Shown: positions 7,848 to 15,323, counted from the first letter of the stretch. The stretch: DNA of 35,874 nucleotides from an uncultured Peptococcaceae bacterium (GCA_900553245.1 USCP01000001.1:1-35874), one strand, 5' to 3'. The notes: a model not told the origin generated them from the letters alone. A program made the numbers and translations.

Positions 7848-8621
7848 TTACACCTCTTTTTTTCTAATGCGCCAAAGCCCCACTAAACCGAAAATAACAA
7901 TGCCGGCAAAACCGGAAATAAGACACTTTTCAAGTCCATCAGCCGTTTGCCAAACCGGCTCGAAATTAGACATATTCACAGTGTGCATCAAGTCGAAAAA
8001 GTTTTTCGGCATCCATAGGGCAACCTCTTGTAACCCTGTAAACTTAAGCCCTAATAAAAAGAATGCCAAAGGGATAAATTCAAAAACCGCAAAGAACAAC
8101 AAAATGCTGCTCCAGTCTGTATACATCACTATAAGCAATGTAATGCTCAATACCACCGCAGAAACTCCAATCAAATAGCCCACCGCCGCAGTCTCAAACA
8201 CGTCCTGCCATACAATCGGACCTGCCGTCTGTAATAATAGCTCTGCACTTCCGACATAGGTCATTAAAGTGCCTAGCAGGATCAAACTACAAATAACAGT
8301 GGCAACGATGCATTGACCGACAAAGATTTTCATTCTATCGATGCCAAGCGCAACAACATTTTTGAGCGCCCCGTTTCTCCGAGTGCCATCATACAAAATA
8401 AAGCTCACTAACAACGCACTATACGCCATCCACATTGGATTCGCAACAAAGTTCGAGTAAGAAAATGACGTTATTGCATACGGAAAACTTGCATCATTGT
8501 GCGCAAAAAATAGCAATAGCCCATTCACCGCAACCGGCAATCCCATAAAAACAGCAAGCGTCACATAGAATGTGCGTGAATGAAAAATGCGATAAAACTC
8601 ACTTCTTATATAATTAAGCAT
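7848..8621 (-). CDS. ABC-2-type permease, likely antimicrobial-peptide exporter subunit
   Basis: An integral membrane protein of 257 residues with about six hydrophobic segments (for example around residues 17-37, 57-75, 105-125, 145-170, 175-195 and 230-250). It starts MLNYIRSEFYRIFHSRTFY, typical of the EpiE/MutE/NisE-like permeases that act with BcrA-type ATPases. Its start overlaps the end of the ATPase gene by 8 bases, so the two are translationally coupled. It is followed 18 bases later by the histidine kinase. Function as a peptide-antibiotic or lantibiotic protection pump is inferred from size, topology and context; the substrate is unknown. Confidence 0.8.
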   Translation of the reverse strand: MLNYIRSEFYRIFHSRTFYVTLAVFMGLPVAVNGLLLFFAHNDASFPYAITSFSYSNFVANPMWMAYSALLVSFILYDGTRRNGALKNVVALGIDRMKIFVGQCIVATVICSLILLGTLMTYVGSAELLLQTAGPIVWQDVFETAAVGYLIGVSAVVLSITLLIVMYTDWSSILLFFAVFEFIPLAFFLLGLKFTGLQEVALWMPKNFFDLMHTVNMSNFEPVWQTADGLEKCLISGFAGIVIFGLVGLWRIRKKEV

Positions 8622-9537
8622 GACGGGCCTCCTTTTTCAACTGCATAAAATACTCTTCCAATGAGTACTGATGCCATTCCATGGCGGTCACATCAATTCT
8701 ATTAGTCGCTGCTAAACGGCTGTAGTATTCTCGCGCTTCTTTCGGCGCAAAAATATGAATGTCTCCATTTGGAAATACCTTGTAGGATTCCCCCGGGCAG
8801 TGCAAATCTAAGAGGGCTGCATATTTTGCACAGTCGCTTACTTGCAAAGCCAAATAATCAGCACATTTTGCTTGCAATTCTTCGGCACTGATTTCTTGCA
8901 GTAAATGCCCATGATCTAAAAAACCAAAGGTCGTCGCTGTTTGCTGAAGTTCGCTGAGAATATGGCTAGAAAGAAGAATCGTCATCTTCTTCTCTTCATT
9001 TAAGCGTTGTAACAACATTCTCAATTCAACGATTCCACTTGGGTCAAGTCCGTTAATTGGTTCATCGAGAATCAACAACTCCGGTTCTCCTAAAATAGCC
9101 AAACCAATGCCCAAGCGTTTTTTCATTCCCATCGAGAGGCCCTTCGCTTTACTTTTTCGTTTGTCCCAGAGATTCACCGTCTTTAACACCTGTTCCACAG
9201 CTTCTTTTTTCGGCACGCCCTTAAGGCGTCGATAATATTCCATATTTGCTTCAACCGTTAGCTCTGGAAAAAATCCCACCTCTTCAATCAATGCCCCCAC
9301 ATGATGACGCGCCTTTTGCAAGGCTTTCTTCTCACAGGCACCCAAAAGCGTCATTTCCCCATTATCAGCAAAAATATGTCCAACTAAAAGTTTTAACAAC
9401 GTACTCTTACCGGCACCGTTATCACCGATTAAACCATAAATTTCTCCTTGCTTCACATGAATGGACACACCATCTAATGCCTTCACACGACCAAACCGCT
9501 TTTCTATTTCACGTGTTTCTATTGCATACGCTTTCAT
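8614..9537 (-). CDS. ABC transporter ATPase, BcrA/lantibiotic-immunity type
   Basis: The cytosolic ATPase that powers the adjacent permease. I took the ATG at 9537 (MKAYAIETRE) because AAAGGAGG lies about eight bases upstream, giving 307 residues. It has Walker A GDNGAGKST (about 38-46), a signature that reads LSMGMKKR rather than LSGGQ, Walker B LLILDEP and the H-loop SSH. The LSxGMKxR signature and C-terminal extension of about 90 residues match the drug and lantibiotic-resistance subfamily. A promoter and a probable response-regulator operator lie immediately upstream, so the transporter and kinase can be induced separately from the regulator gene. Confidence 0.9.
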   Translation of the reverse strand: MKAYAIETREIEKRFGRVKALDGVSIHVKQGEIYGLIGDNGAGKSTLLKLLVGHIFADNGEMTLLGACEKKALQKARHHVGALIEEVGFFPELTVEANMEYYRRLKGVPKKEAVEQVLKTVNLWDKRKSKAKGLSMGMKKRLGIGLAILGEPELLILDEPINGLDPSGIVELRMLLQRLNEEKKMTILLSSHILSELQQTATTFGFLDHGHLLQEISAEELQAKCADYLALQVSDCAKYAALLDLHCPGESYKVFPNGDIHIFAPKEAREYYSRLAATNRIDVTAMEWHQYSLEEYFMQLKKEARHA

Positions 9538-9590
9538 TGAAAGGCCTCCTTTACCTGCCATATCTCAACTCTAATAATTATTACAGTCTT

Positions 9591-9639
9591 AGTATATTGA
9601 TTGGCCCTTCAAAAAGTCCGCAAGCAACCTTCAAGAAAA
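9591..9639 (-). promoter_or_regulatory. Promoter with a 22-base-spaced direct repeat, probable response-regulator operator
   Basis: A -10 element TATACT (complement of 9591-9596) lacks a good -35. Just upstream are two direct repeats, CCTTCAAAAA (9606-9615) and CCTTCAAGAA (9628-9637), 22 bases apart, which is two helical turns. OmpR-type regulators bind such tandem sites next to weak -35 boxes. The element lies between the regulator gene and the ABC genes. Confidence 0.55.
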
Positions 9640-9641
9640 CG

Positions 9642-10331
9642 TCAACTTTTCTCCAGGCGAAAACCAATACCGTATACCGATTGAATATAGCCTTCATCAG
9701 GGTCATATTGCTTGATTTTCTTACGTAAATTACTGATATGCACGCTAATGGTATGATCAGCACCATAATACCCTTCCTGCCAAATGAGCTCATAGAGACG
9801 CTCTTTAGAATACACCTTCTCCGGATTTTCTAAAAGCACTCTCAATATATCGTATTCTTTTGCAGTTAAAGTCAATTCTTCTCCAGCCACACACACCTTA
9901 TGCAACTCCACATCCATAGAAAGTTTTTTATAGGTAAGCACCGGATGTTGAATCATCTGAGCACCCGTGCGACGCAATGCAGCACGCACACGTGCTATCA
10001 CTTCCATCGGTTCAAAAGGTTTTGTAATATAGTCATCTGCACCAATATCCAATAGCGCGACCTTGTCTTTCACACCCGACTTGGCTGAAATGACAATCAC
10101 CGGACAGTCCGCCATGAAATCATCACGCATTTTTTTCAATACTTCTTCACCTGATAGCCCCGGAAGCATCAAATCCAAAACCATGAGAAGCGGCAATTCT
10201 TTTTCCAAGCGCATCATTGCTTCTGTACCGGAAAATGCTTGAATCACGGAAAATCCCTCATTTTCAAGCATACGCTTCAACAGCGCATTGATATCGCTGT
10301 CATCTTCTACAATCAAGATTGATTTCTGCAT
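9642..10331 (-). CDS. OmpR/PhoB-family response regulator
   Basis: A two-component transcription factor of 229 residues. The receiver domain (1-120) has the acidic pair D10/D11, phospho-acceptor D53 (VLDLMLPG), the conserved Thr/Ser region (VISAKSG) and Lys (TKPFEP). The winged-helix DNA-binding domain (about 130-229) has the hallmark HISNLRKKI recognition helix and the C-terminal YGIGFRLE hairpin. It is the first gene of the regulator-ABC-kinase set, although the partner kinase gene is last and about 1.8 kb downstream. It probably activates the ABC genes through the direct repeats found just past its own stop codon. Confidence 0.95.
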   Translation of the reverse strand: MQKSILIVEDDSDINALLKRMLENEGFSVIQAFSGTEAMMRLEKELPLLMVLDLMLPGLSGEEVLKKMRDDFMADCPVIVISAKSGVKDKVALLDIGADDYITKPFEPMEVIARVRAALRRTGAQMIQHPVLTYKKLSMDVELHKVCVAGEELTLTAKEYDILRVLLENPEKVYSKERLYELIWQEGYYGADHTISVHISNLRKKIKQYDPDEGYIQSVYGIGFRLEKS

Positions 10332-10420
10332 AGTTTCATCTCCCTTCCATTTACCTATTTATTATTGTAATACACGTCCATCTTCCTGAACATGCAAGAA
10401 ATATTCAATTTTCGCCATAA

Positions 10421-10465
10421 AAAAACGTCTCTGCAACAGACCATGTCCATTGCAGAGACGTTTTT
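10421..10465. terminator. Terminator after the 55-residue small gene
   Basis: A 16-bp perfect inverted repeat (10421-10436 with 10450-10465, core ACGTCTCTGCAA) has A and T runs at the ends. It is placed nine bases past the small gene's stop and before the response-regulator gene. Confidence 0.9.
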
Positions 10466-10474
10466 ATATTAAAA

Positions 10475-10642
10475 TCAAAAATCAACACTAAAAGCTTCTG
10501 CTTCCTTTACATTTTTGCGCTTCATTTCTGCTTCAAGTTCTTCAAGAACCACTTCAATTTCAGAGTGACCATACCCTGCCAATTGCATAGCCGCAATGCA
10601 GTACCCTTTACATGCTTCGTTAGACCATTTTTGTTCTTCCAT
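10475..10642 (-). CDS. Small protein of unknown function, 55 residues
   Basis: An intact ORF starts MEEQKWSNEACKGYCIAAMQ and ends FSVDF. I do not recognise a named family. A perfect ribosome binding site AGGAGG lies seven bases before the ATG, a strong promoter (TTGATA-17-TATAAT) lies about 70 bases upstream, and a strong terminator follows within nine bases. The gene is therefore a complete, monocistronic unit and very likely real. The protein is soluble, with two cysteines (C11, C15), an aromatic/Gly segment (KGYCIAAMQLAGYGHS) that may be helical, and an acidic-to-basic amphipathic helix (IEVVLEELEAEMKRKNVKEA). It has no signal peptide or membrane segment. A small regulator or a helical adaptor is possible, but this is a guess. 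Confidence 0.75.
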   Translation of the reverse strand: MEEQKWSNEACKGYCIAAMQLAGYGHSEIEVVLEELEAEMKRKNVKEAEAFSVDF

Positions 10643-10714
10643 TTTTTATCCTCCTAATCGTCCCAGACCGAAAATGTTTTTCTCCCACGGTCATTCGGGG
10701 GTGAAGTTGTTTCC

Positions 10715-10743
10715 ATTATACGCACAACCCCAAGAAATATCAA
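10715..10743 (-). promoter_or_regulatory. Strong sigma-70-type promoter for the small gene
   Basis: On the minus strand, TTGATA (10738-10743) and a consensus TATAAT (10715-10720) have a 17-base spacer. The leader of about 65 bases contains a possible GACCG/CGGTC hairpin before the ribosome binding site. Confidence 0.75.
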
Positions 10744-10755
10744 CCTTAACTTTGC

Positions 10756-11016
10756 TCAAAATGTCCTGTATCTACTTATTTCATAAAAAGTCACAAACTG
10801 TTCTCGATATTGATTGTAAATGATTTTTCGTCTATACTTAGGCGTGAAAACAATATGATACTTACACATCCATTTTGTATGTGAAAGACTATTTGTTTGA
10901 TTAGCCATAAAAACACTCCTTCCATTTAGCAATGTAACCTGAACACTTACATTATACTGGAAGGAGTGTTTTTGCGTATAACGCCTTGACTCCACCCGCA
11001 TAGCGGGTGGTTTTTT
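10756..11016 (-). mobile_element. IS200/IS605-family remnant: left end and truncated tnpA
   Basis: The ATG at 10908 opens a reading frame that begins MANQTNSLSHTKWMCKYHIV and continues FTPKYRRKIIYNQYRE, which is the N-terminus of an IS200-type Y1 transposase. After about 40 residues the similarity ends and a stop follows at 10756. The HUH motif and the catalytic Tyr are missing, so the transposase is dead. Upstream is a 16-bp hairpin (10909-10924 with 10958-10973, plus an inner 7-bp stem) that buries the GGAAGGAG ribosome binding site, a known IS200 control device. A second hairpin, CCACCCGC/GCGGGTGG (10992-11010) followed by six T on the plus strand, is probably the left-end structure. The stretch 10744-11061 holds nothing else that I recognise. 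Confidence 0.85.
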
Positions 11017-11061
11017 ATTTCACGCGCTCTCGCGCGCTCAACAGGGTCACGACCCACAAAT

Positions 11062-11088
11062 AAAAAAGGACATCTCAAGGAGATGTCC
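11062..11088 (-). terminator. Terminator after asd
   Basis: A 9-bp stem GGACATCTC/GAGATGTCC (11068-11076 with 11080-11088) has a 3-base loop and six T on the minus strand (complement of 11062-11067), 20 bases past the asd stop. Confidence 0.9.
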
Positions 11089-11108
11089 AAATACATTTAT
11101 GAAGCAAA

Positions 11109-12119
11109 TTAAATCCAGTCGTTTTCAAGCAACAATTCCGCGATTTGCACTGCATTAGCAGCCGCACCCTTACGAATTTGGTCGAAGCATACCCACATAT
11201 TCAAACCATTTTCGACATAAAGGTCATTACGCACGCGACCAACGTAGATATCATCGGTGTTTGCAGTATCTACCGGCATTGGATACACGTTTTCACGTGG
11301 ATTATCCTTTACGATCACACGAGGTGCCGCTTCAAGCAATTCACGTGCTTCATCGGCAGTGATTACATCTTCGGTTTCAAGATAGATGGATTCAGCATGG
11401 CTTCTGAATACAGGTACACGCACAGCAGTAGGAGTGATTTGAATGTCGTTGTCTTCCAAAATCTTGTGGGTTTCATGAACGAGTTTCATTTCTTCCTTAG
11501 TATAATCTTCTTCTTGCCATACATCAATGTGCGGAATCAAGTTGAAAGCAATTTGATGTTGGAATGCGGAAGGATGGATTGGTTCGCCATCAAGCACTTG
11601 ACGCGCTTGTTCGGTCAATTCATCCAAGCCAGCCTTACCAGCGCCGGAAACTGCCTGATAAGTACTTACAACCACGCGCTTAATACGGGATTTTCTATAA
11701 ATTGGGTTTAACGCGCCAACCATCAAAATGGTAGAGCAATTAGGATTTGCAATCAAACCTTGGTGGTTCTTTGCCGCATGACCATTTACTTCTGGAATAA
11801 TCAGCGGTACATCATCTTCAAGGCGGAAAGTAGAGCTGTTATCAATAACAACAACACCTTGAGATTGCGCATAGCGACCAAATTCACGGCTTGCAGTACC
11901 ACCTGCGAAGAGTGCCAAACCAACGCCTTCGAAAGATTCCTTGGTAGTTTCTTCTACCACATAATCTTTGCCTTGAAAGTTAATAATTTTTCCGGCACTT
12001 CTGGAGCTTGCAAGCATTTTTAAGCTCTTATATGGGAATTTATGTTCATCAATAACTTTTAACAATTCTTGACCAACAGCACCGGTTGCACCAACAATAG
12101 CTACGTTTAATTCTTTCAT
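11109..12119 (-). CDS. asd: Aspartate-semialdehyde dehydrogenase
   Basis: The enzyme reduces aspartyl phosphate to aspartate semialdehyde with NADPH, the branch point to lysine/diaminopimelate, threonine and methionine. The protein has 336 residues, normal for the family. It has the nucleotide-binding GATGAVGQELL (10-20), the catalytic C128 in ANPNCST, the SGAGKAGLDEL segment and the substrate/His region RVPVFRSHAE. The gene lies 19 bases after dapB on the same strand, so both are expected to be controlled by the lysine riboswitch upstream of dapB. A terminator follows. Confidence 0.97.
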   Translation of the reverse strand: MKELNVAIVGATGAVGQELLKVIDEHKFPYKSLKMLASSRSAGKIINFQGKDYVVEETTKESFEGVGLALFAGGTASREFGRYAQSQGVVVIDNSSTFRLEDDVPLIIPEVNGHAAKNHQGLIANPNCSTILMVGALNPIYRKSRIKRVVVSTYQAVSGAGKAGLDELTEQARQVLDGEPIHPSAFQHQIAFNLIPHIDVWQEEDYTKEEMKLVHETHKILEDNDIQITPTAVRVPVFRSHAESIYLETEDVITADEARELLEAAPRVIVKDNPRENVYPMPVDTANTDDIYVGRVRNDLYVENGLNMWVCFDQIRKGAAANAVQIAELLLENDWI

Positions 12120-12138
12120 TTCACACTCTCCTTAAACT

Positions 12139-12941
12139 TTAGTCTTCAAACATCAAAGTATCCAAGCCTTCTACCAAACCCACGCGACCTTCCACGCGCT
12201 TTGCTGCATAAACAATCCCAGGCATAAAGGATTCACGGTTGATAGAATCATGACGGATGGTCAAGGTTTGCCCCAAACCACCGAAAATAACTTCTTGATG
12301 GGCATTATACCCAGGCATACGAACACTGTGAATATGCATCCCTTGAACATTTGCACCACGTGCACCCACAAGGGTTTCCACTTCGCCAGGCAAGCCTTGT
12401 TCATGCGCTTCACGCACCTTTGCAATGCGGTTAGCGGTTACAATCGCGGTCCCGGATGGGGCATCCTTCTTTTGATCGTGATGGAATTCGATAATTTCTA
12501 CTTCCGGCATGAACTTTGCTGCTTCTTCGGCAAAACGCATCATGAGCACCGCACCAATTGCAAAGTTAGCAGCATAGAAGAAGCACTTATTATGCTGTTT
12601 AGCAATTTTACCAAATTCTTCCAATTCTTCATGCTTCACACCGGTGGTCCCACTTACTAAGTGAACCCCATGATTTAAGGTGATTGGTGCATTTTGTCGG
12701 AAAGCGTCTGCATTGGTAAAATCAATCACTAAATCCACATCATAACTATTTAATGCAGTATCCAAATCAGCTACCACAGGAATATCTTTATTTTCTACAG
12801 TAATAGTCGTGGGTTCATCAACCAAACCAACCCCAAAAATTACTTCCAATTCAGCATCATTAGTAACCGCCTTGAGAATTTCTCTCCCCATCTTACCGGG
12901 TTCACTTTACCCCCACCCCCACCACCACAAATACCAGCCAT
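12139..12941 (-). pseudogene. dapB: 4-hydroxy-tetrahydrodipicolinate reductase DapB, 5' end frameshifted
   Basis: DapB makes tetrahydrodipicolinate for lysine and peptidoglycan diaminopimelate. The intact frame from 12891 (MGREILKAVTND) covers 250 residues with SGTTG, ANFAIGAVL, the catalytic EFHHDQKKDAPSGTA and the C-terminal NRESFMPG. DapB normally begins about 15 residues earlier with the Rossmann strand and GxxGxMGR motif. A perfect ribosome binding site (AGGAGG) and an ATG are present at 12941, but that frame reads MAGIC followed by six Gly and does not join; one base is missing relative to the downstream frame. The break lies in a G-rich tract (12909-12926). If real, translation from 12891 would lack the first nucleotide-binding strand. 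A sequencing indel is a serious alternative, because DapB is usually essential. Confidence 0.8.
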
Positions 12942-12989
12942 TATGACGGCCTCCTTTTCTTTTGCCCTCAGCCACAAAGTGCAAGTTAC

Positions 12990-13016
12990 AAAAAAAGCCA
13001 CAGGATATACCTGTGG
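12990..13016 (-). terminator. Expression-platform terminator of the lysine riboswitch
   Basis: The hairpin CCACAGG/CCTGTGG (12998-13004 with 13010-13016) is followed by C and seven T on the minus strand (complement of 12990-12996). It lies 27 bases past the aptamer and before dapB, as expected for lysine-dependent termination. Confidence 0.9.
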
Positions 13017-13043
13017 TAATGCATACTCCGAATAAACGTCTAG

Positions 13044-13213
13044 AATACAGCACAACGACGGAATTCCTCCGTCGACAGCTCTAAACCTATTGAGTTCAGG
13101 TCCAGCCGCTAACAAAAAAGTGCTTCGCGACTTCGGCGAAAACGCCCTCAAATTGGAATCATCAATGCTTTTTCATCTCCGCCAATCTTCCTTCGTGCCC
13201 GCGCCTCTGCATT
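13044..13213 (-). promoter_or_regulatory. Lysine riboswitch (L-box) upstream of dapB-asd
   Basis: The minus strand carries the L-box signatures in order: P1 5' arm AATGCAG (13207-13213), AGAGGCGCG, GAGGGC then TCGCCGAAGT, GGCTGGACCTGAACTCA, AGAGCTGTCGACGGAGG, and the P1 3' arm CTGTATT (13044-13050), which pairs with the 5' arm. The length of 170 bases fits the family. Lysine binding should favour the terminator at 12990-13016 and switch off dapB-asd. The aptamer is intact, which argues that this pathway is under selection despite the dapB frame problem. Confidence 0.93.
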
Positions 13214-13249
13214 GCCTTAGACAAAGTATATTTAATTGATTTCCTATTC

Positions 13250-13278
13250 AAATTATCATAGCTACAGAAAATTGTCAA
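13250..13278 (-). promoter_or_regulatory. Promoter of the lysine riboswitch-dapB-asd unit
   Basis: A consensus TTGACA (13273-13278, minus strand) is 17 bases from TAATTT (13250-13255); an overlapping GATAAT would give a 15-base spacer. The predicted start is about 30 bases before the riboswitch P1 stem. Confidence 0.65.
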
Positions 13279-13310
13279 CCAAATCACATCGACTTGCTTA
13301 TTAAATCCTC

Positions 13311-14056
13311 TTATTTCCTAGGTTTTCTATGTTTTTCTATAAAAGCTAGCACTTCAAAAAGCATGCCATCGGTCACGACATGTCCTGCATCGGAAAAAAT
13401 GATTTGTGATACATTTTCCAGCATACTTTCTCTACAAAACTGCACATTATAATTCGCCGGCAATGTTTGGTCCAAGGCACCGTTCGTTAACAGCACGGGT
13501 TGTGTCATTCCTTGTTTTTTCCAGCATTCTGGATTATAAGGGGTAAGACGTTCTGTAAGCGCCTCAAACGGCTCACTTTTCACAATATCAAGAGACTGAT
13601 TCGGAAATACTCCCGCCATGATTGCTTCATACGCATGCCATTGTGCGGTACTATTCATCGCCACAAACCCATCCACATGCATCGCATTTTCTGCTGCCGC
13701 CCCTAAGGCAATCATGCCCCCAAAGAATGGCCAACTACAAATCTGGACCGATCCGATGCCAGTCCCTGATCAATAAGGCAATTAGCCTCATGGATGCTTT
13801 GTAAAAGCACCTCTAAAAACATTACAGCACTGTCCGGCGCATCATAATCACAAATCCCACGCTCTCCGTGCAGTGCAATCTCCGGTACAAGCACCCGATA
13901 TCCAAACCCCGCTAACAACTTTGCACGAAAGCACTGCTTGGTGGCATGAGACCCCCAACCGTGATAGAGCAAAAGATCGGCTTTAATATCTTCGTTTTCA
14001 GGAATAATTTCAAAACAAGGAATGTCGTTAACAATGATTTTTCTTTGTTTAAACAC
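13311..14056 (-). pseudogene. Alpha/beta hydrolase, single-base frameshift at the nucleophile
   Basis: A small serine hydrolase (esterase/peptidase-like) split into two frames. The GTG at 14056 (AGGTGG upstream) encodes MFKQRKIIVNDIPCFEI through the oxyanion segment YHGWGSHA to VVGHSLGA and a stop. The rest (MIALGAAAENAMHVDGFVAM to the end) is in another frame and has the acid ALDQTLP and the His DAGHVVTD. The break is in TTTGGGGGCATG near 13717-13721; one more G would give the standard GHSLGGMIALG. The full protein would be about 248 residues. The nucleophile loop is directly at the lesion. It lies ten bases after trmL. Substrate unknown. A missed base in the G run is as likely as a real mutation. 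Confidence 0.8.
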
Positions 14057-14066
14057 AACAAACCAC

Positions 14067-14534
14067 CTACTTTAAATATGGATACCCCAATTGACGTTCC
14101 GCTTCCATAAGAACAATGCCTACACTGGTTGCCAAGTTAAAGCAACGCGCTTCTTCATTTTGAATCATCGGAATACGGCATTGGTTTTCACCAAAAAGAG
14201 CATGTACATCATCCGGCACTCCGGCATCCTCACGACCGAATACAATATAATCGCCGTCATGGAATTCAAACTCAGAATGTGCTTTAGTGGCATGGCTACT
14301 CATCAACACCATGCGCGCCCCTTTATTTTGCTCTAAAAACTCCTCAAAACTATCATAGGTTGTAATATCGGTTTGATGCCAGTAGGTCAATCCTGCGCGT
14401 TTTAATTTGCTTTCATCAATCTTAAACCCCATAGGCCCAATCAAATGCAAACGACTACCGGTTACGAAACAAGAACGCGCCACATTCCCCGTATTTTGTG
14501 GAATTCTTGGTTGATACAATACAATATTTAACAA
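14067..14534 (-). CDS. trmL: tRNA (cytidine/uridine-2'-O)-methyltransferase TrmL
   Basis: A SPOUT methyltransferase that methylates the wobble ribose of tRNA-Leu. I chose a TTG start at 14534 (M-LNIVLYQPRIPQNTGN) because GAAGGAG lies about eight bases upstream and the protein then has the usual 155 residues; the frame is open further upstream but without family similarity. The knot motifs are present: PQNTGNVARSC, IVFGREDAGVPD and IPMIQNEEARCFNLATSVGI. The last departs from the common RSLNLS form but keeps the NL pair. It lies upstream of the hydrolase with a ten-base gap and probably shares its transcript. Confidence 0.92.
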   Translation of the reverse strand: MLNIVLYQPRIPQNTGNVARSCFVTGSRLHLIGPMGFKIDESKLKRAGLTYWHQTDITTYDSFEEFLEQNKGARMVLMSSHATKAHSEFEFHDGDYIVFGREDAGVPDDVHALFGENQCRIPMIQNEEARCFNLATSVGIVLMEAERQLGYPYLK

Positions 14535-14615
14535 TGGATCCACTCCTTCAAAATTTAATAATATCGTGCAAAGCACACCTCGTTGCGCTAGAATAAAAGC
14601 AAGAGGTGATTATAA

Positions 14616-15323
14616 ATGAACAAACAATTAGAAGCAATCATCAATGATTCATCCCGCATTGTCTTCTTTGGTGGCGCCGGCGTATCTACCGAAAGCGGTA
14701 TTCCGGATTTTCGTAGTAAAGACGGACTTTATCATCAAAAAGGCTTTAAATACGAACCAGAGTACATGCTAAGCCGCACTTTTTTCGATACCCATACTGA
14801 GGAATTCTTCGAATTTTATCGCGCAAAAATGATTGCACCCAATGACGGGCCAAGTGCCGTTCACTACAAACTCGCAGAAATGGAAAAAGAAGGAAAACTC
14901 TCTTCTATTATCACCCAGAACATTGATGGGCTGCATCAATTAGCCGGTAGCCAAAACGTCTTTGAACTTCACGGATCTGTTATGCGTAATTATTGCATGA
15001 AGTGTCATACCTTCTACGACCTTGATACAATCAAACATTCAAACGGCATCCCTTTGTGCTCTAAAGACGGCGGCATTATTAAACCGGATGTTGTGCTTTA
15101 CGAAGAAGGTCTTGACGATCAGGTTTTGAGCGGTGCACTTCGAGAAATTCAACTTGCAGATACACTCATCATTGCCGGCACTTCATTAGCCGTGTATCCG
15201 GCAGCCGGATTGATTCAATATTTCAACGGTAAGCATTTGGTTGTCATTAACCGCGATGCAACCCCACAGGACAAAAATGCCGAATTGGTCATCCATGACC
15301 GCATTAGCCAAGCATTATTATAA
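14616..15323 (+). CDS. cobB: NAD-dependent protein deacetylase (sirtuin)
   Basis: Removes acyl groups from protein lysines using NAD. The protein has 235 residues, a typical bacterial class. NAD-binding motifs GAGVSTESGIPDFRS (21-34) and TQNIDGLH (100-107), catalytic H119 (ELHGS), and C-terminal GTSLAVYPAAG and VINRDATP are present. The zinc module is unusual: C127 and C130 form the first pair (CMKC), but the second pair is C148 and D151 (LCSKDGG), so the fourth Cys is Asp. AGAGGTG precedes the ATG. The gene stands alone on the plus strand between divergent trmL and convergent rny, and ends at a shared terminator. Confidence 0.94.
   Translation: MNKQLEAIINDSSRIVFFGGAGVSTESGIPDFRSKDGLYHQKGFKYEPEYMLSRTFFDTHTEEFFEFYRAKMIAPNDGPSAVHYKLAEMEKEGKLSSIITQNIDGLHQLAGSQNVFELHGSVMRNYCMKCHTFYDLDTIKHSNGIPLCSKDGGIIKPDVVLYEEGLDDQVLSGALREIQLADTLIIAGTSLAVYPAAGLIQYFNGKHLVVINRDATPQDKNAELVIHDRISQALL

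Noticed and set aside
12840..13151. 103-codon minus-strand ORF through the lysine riboswitch and dapB start
   Set aside because: It spans riboswitch and terminator structure and gives no recognisable protein; only its in-frame ATG at 12941 is of interest as the dapB start.
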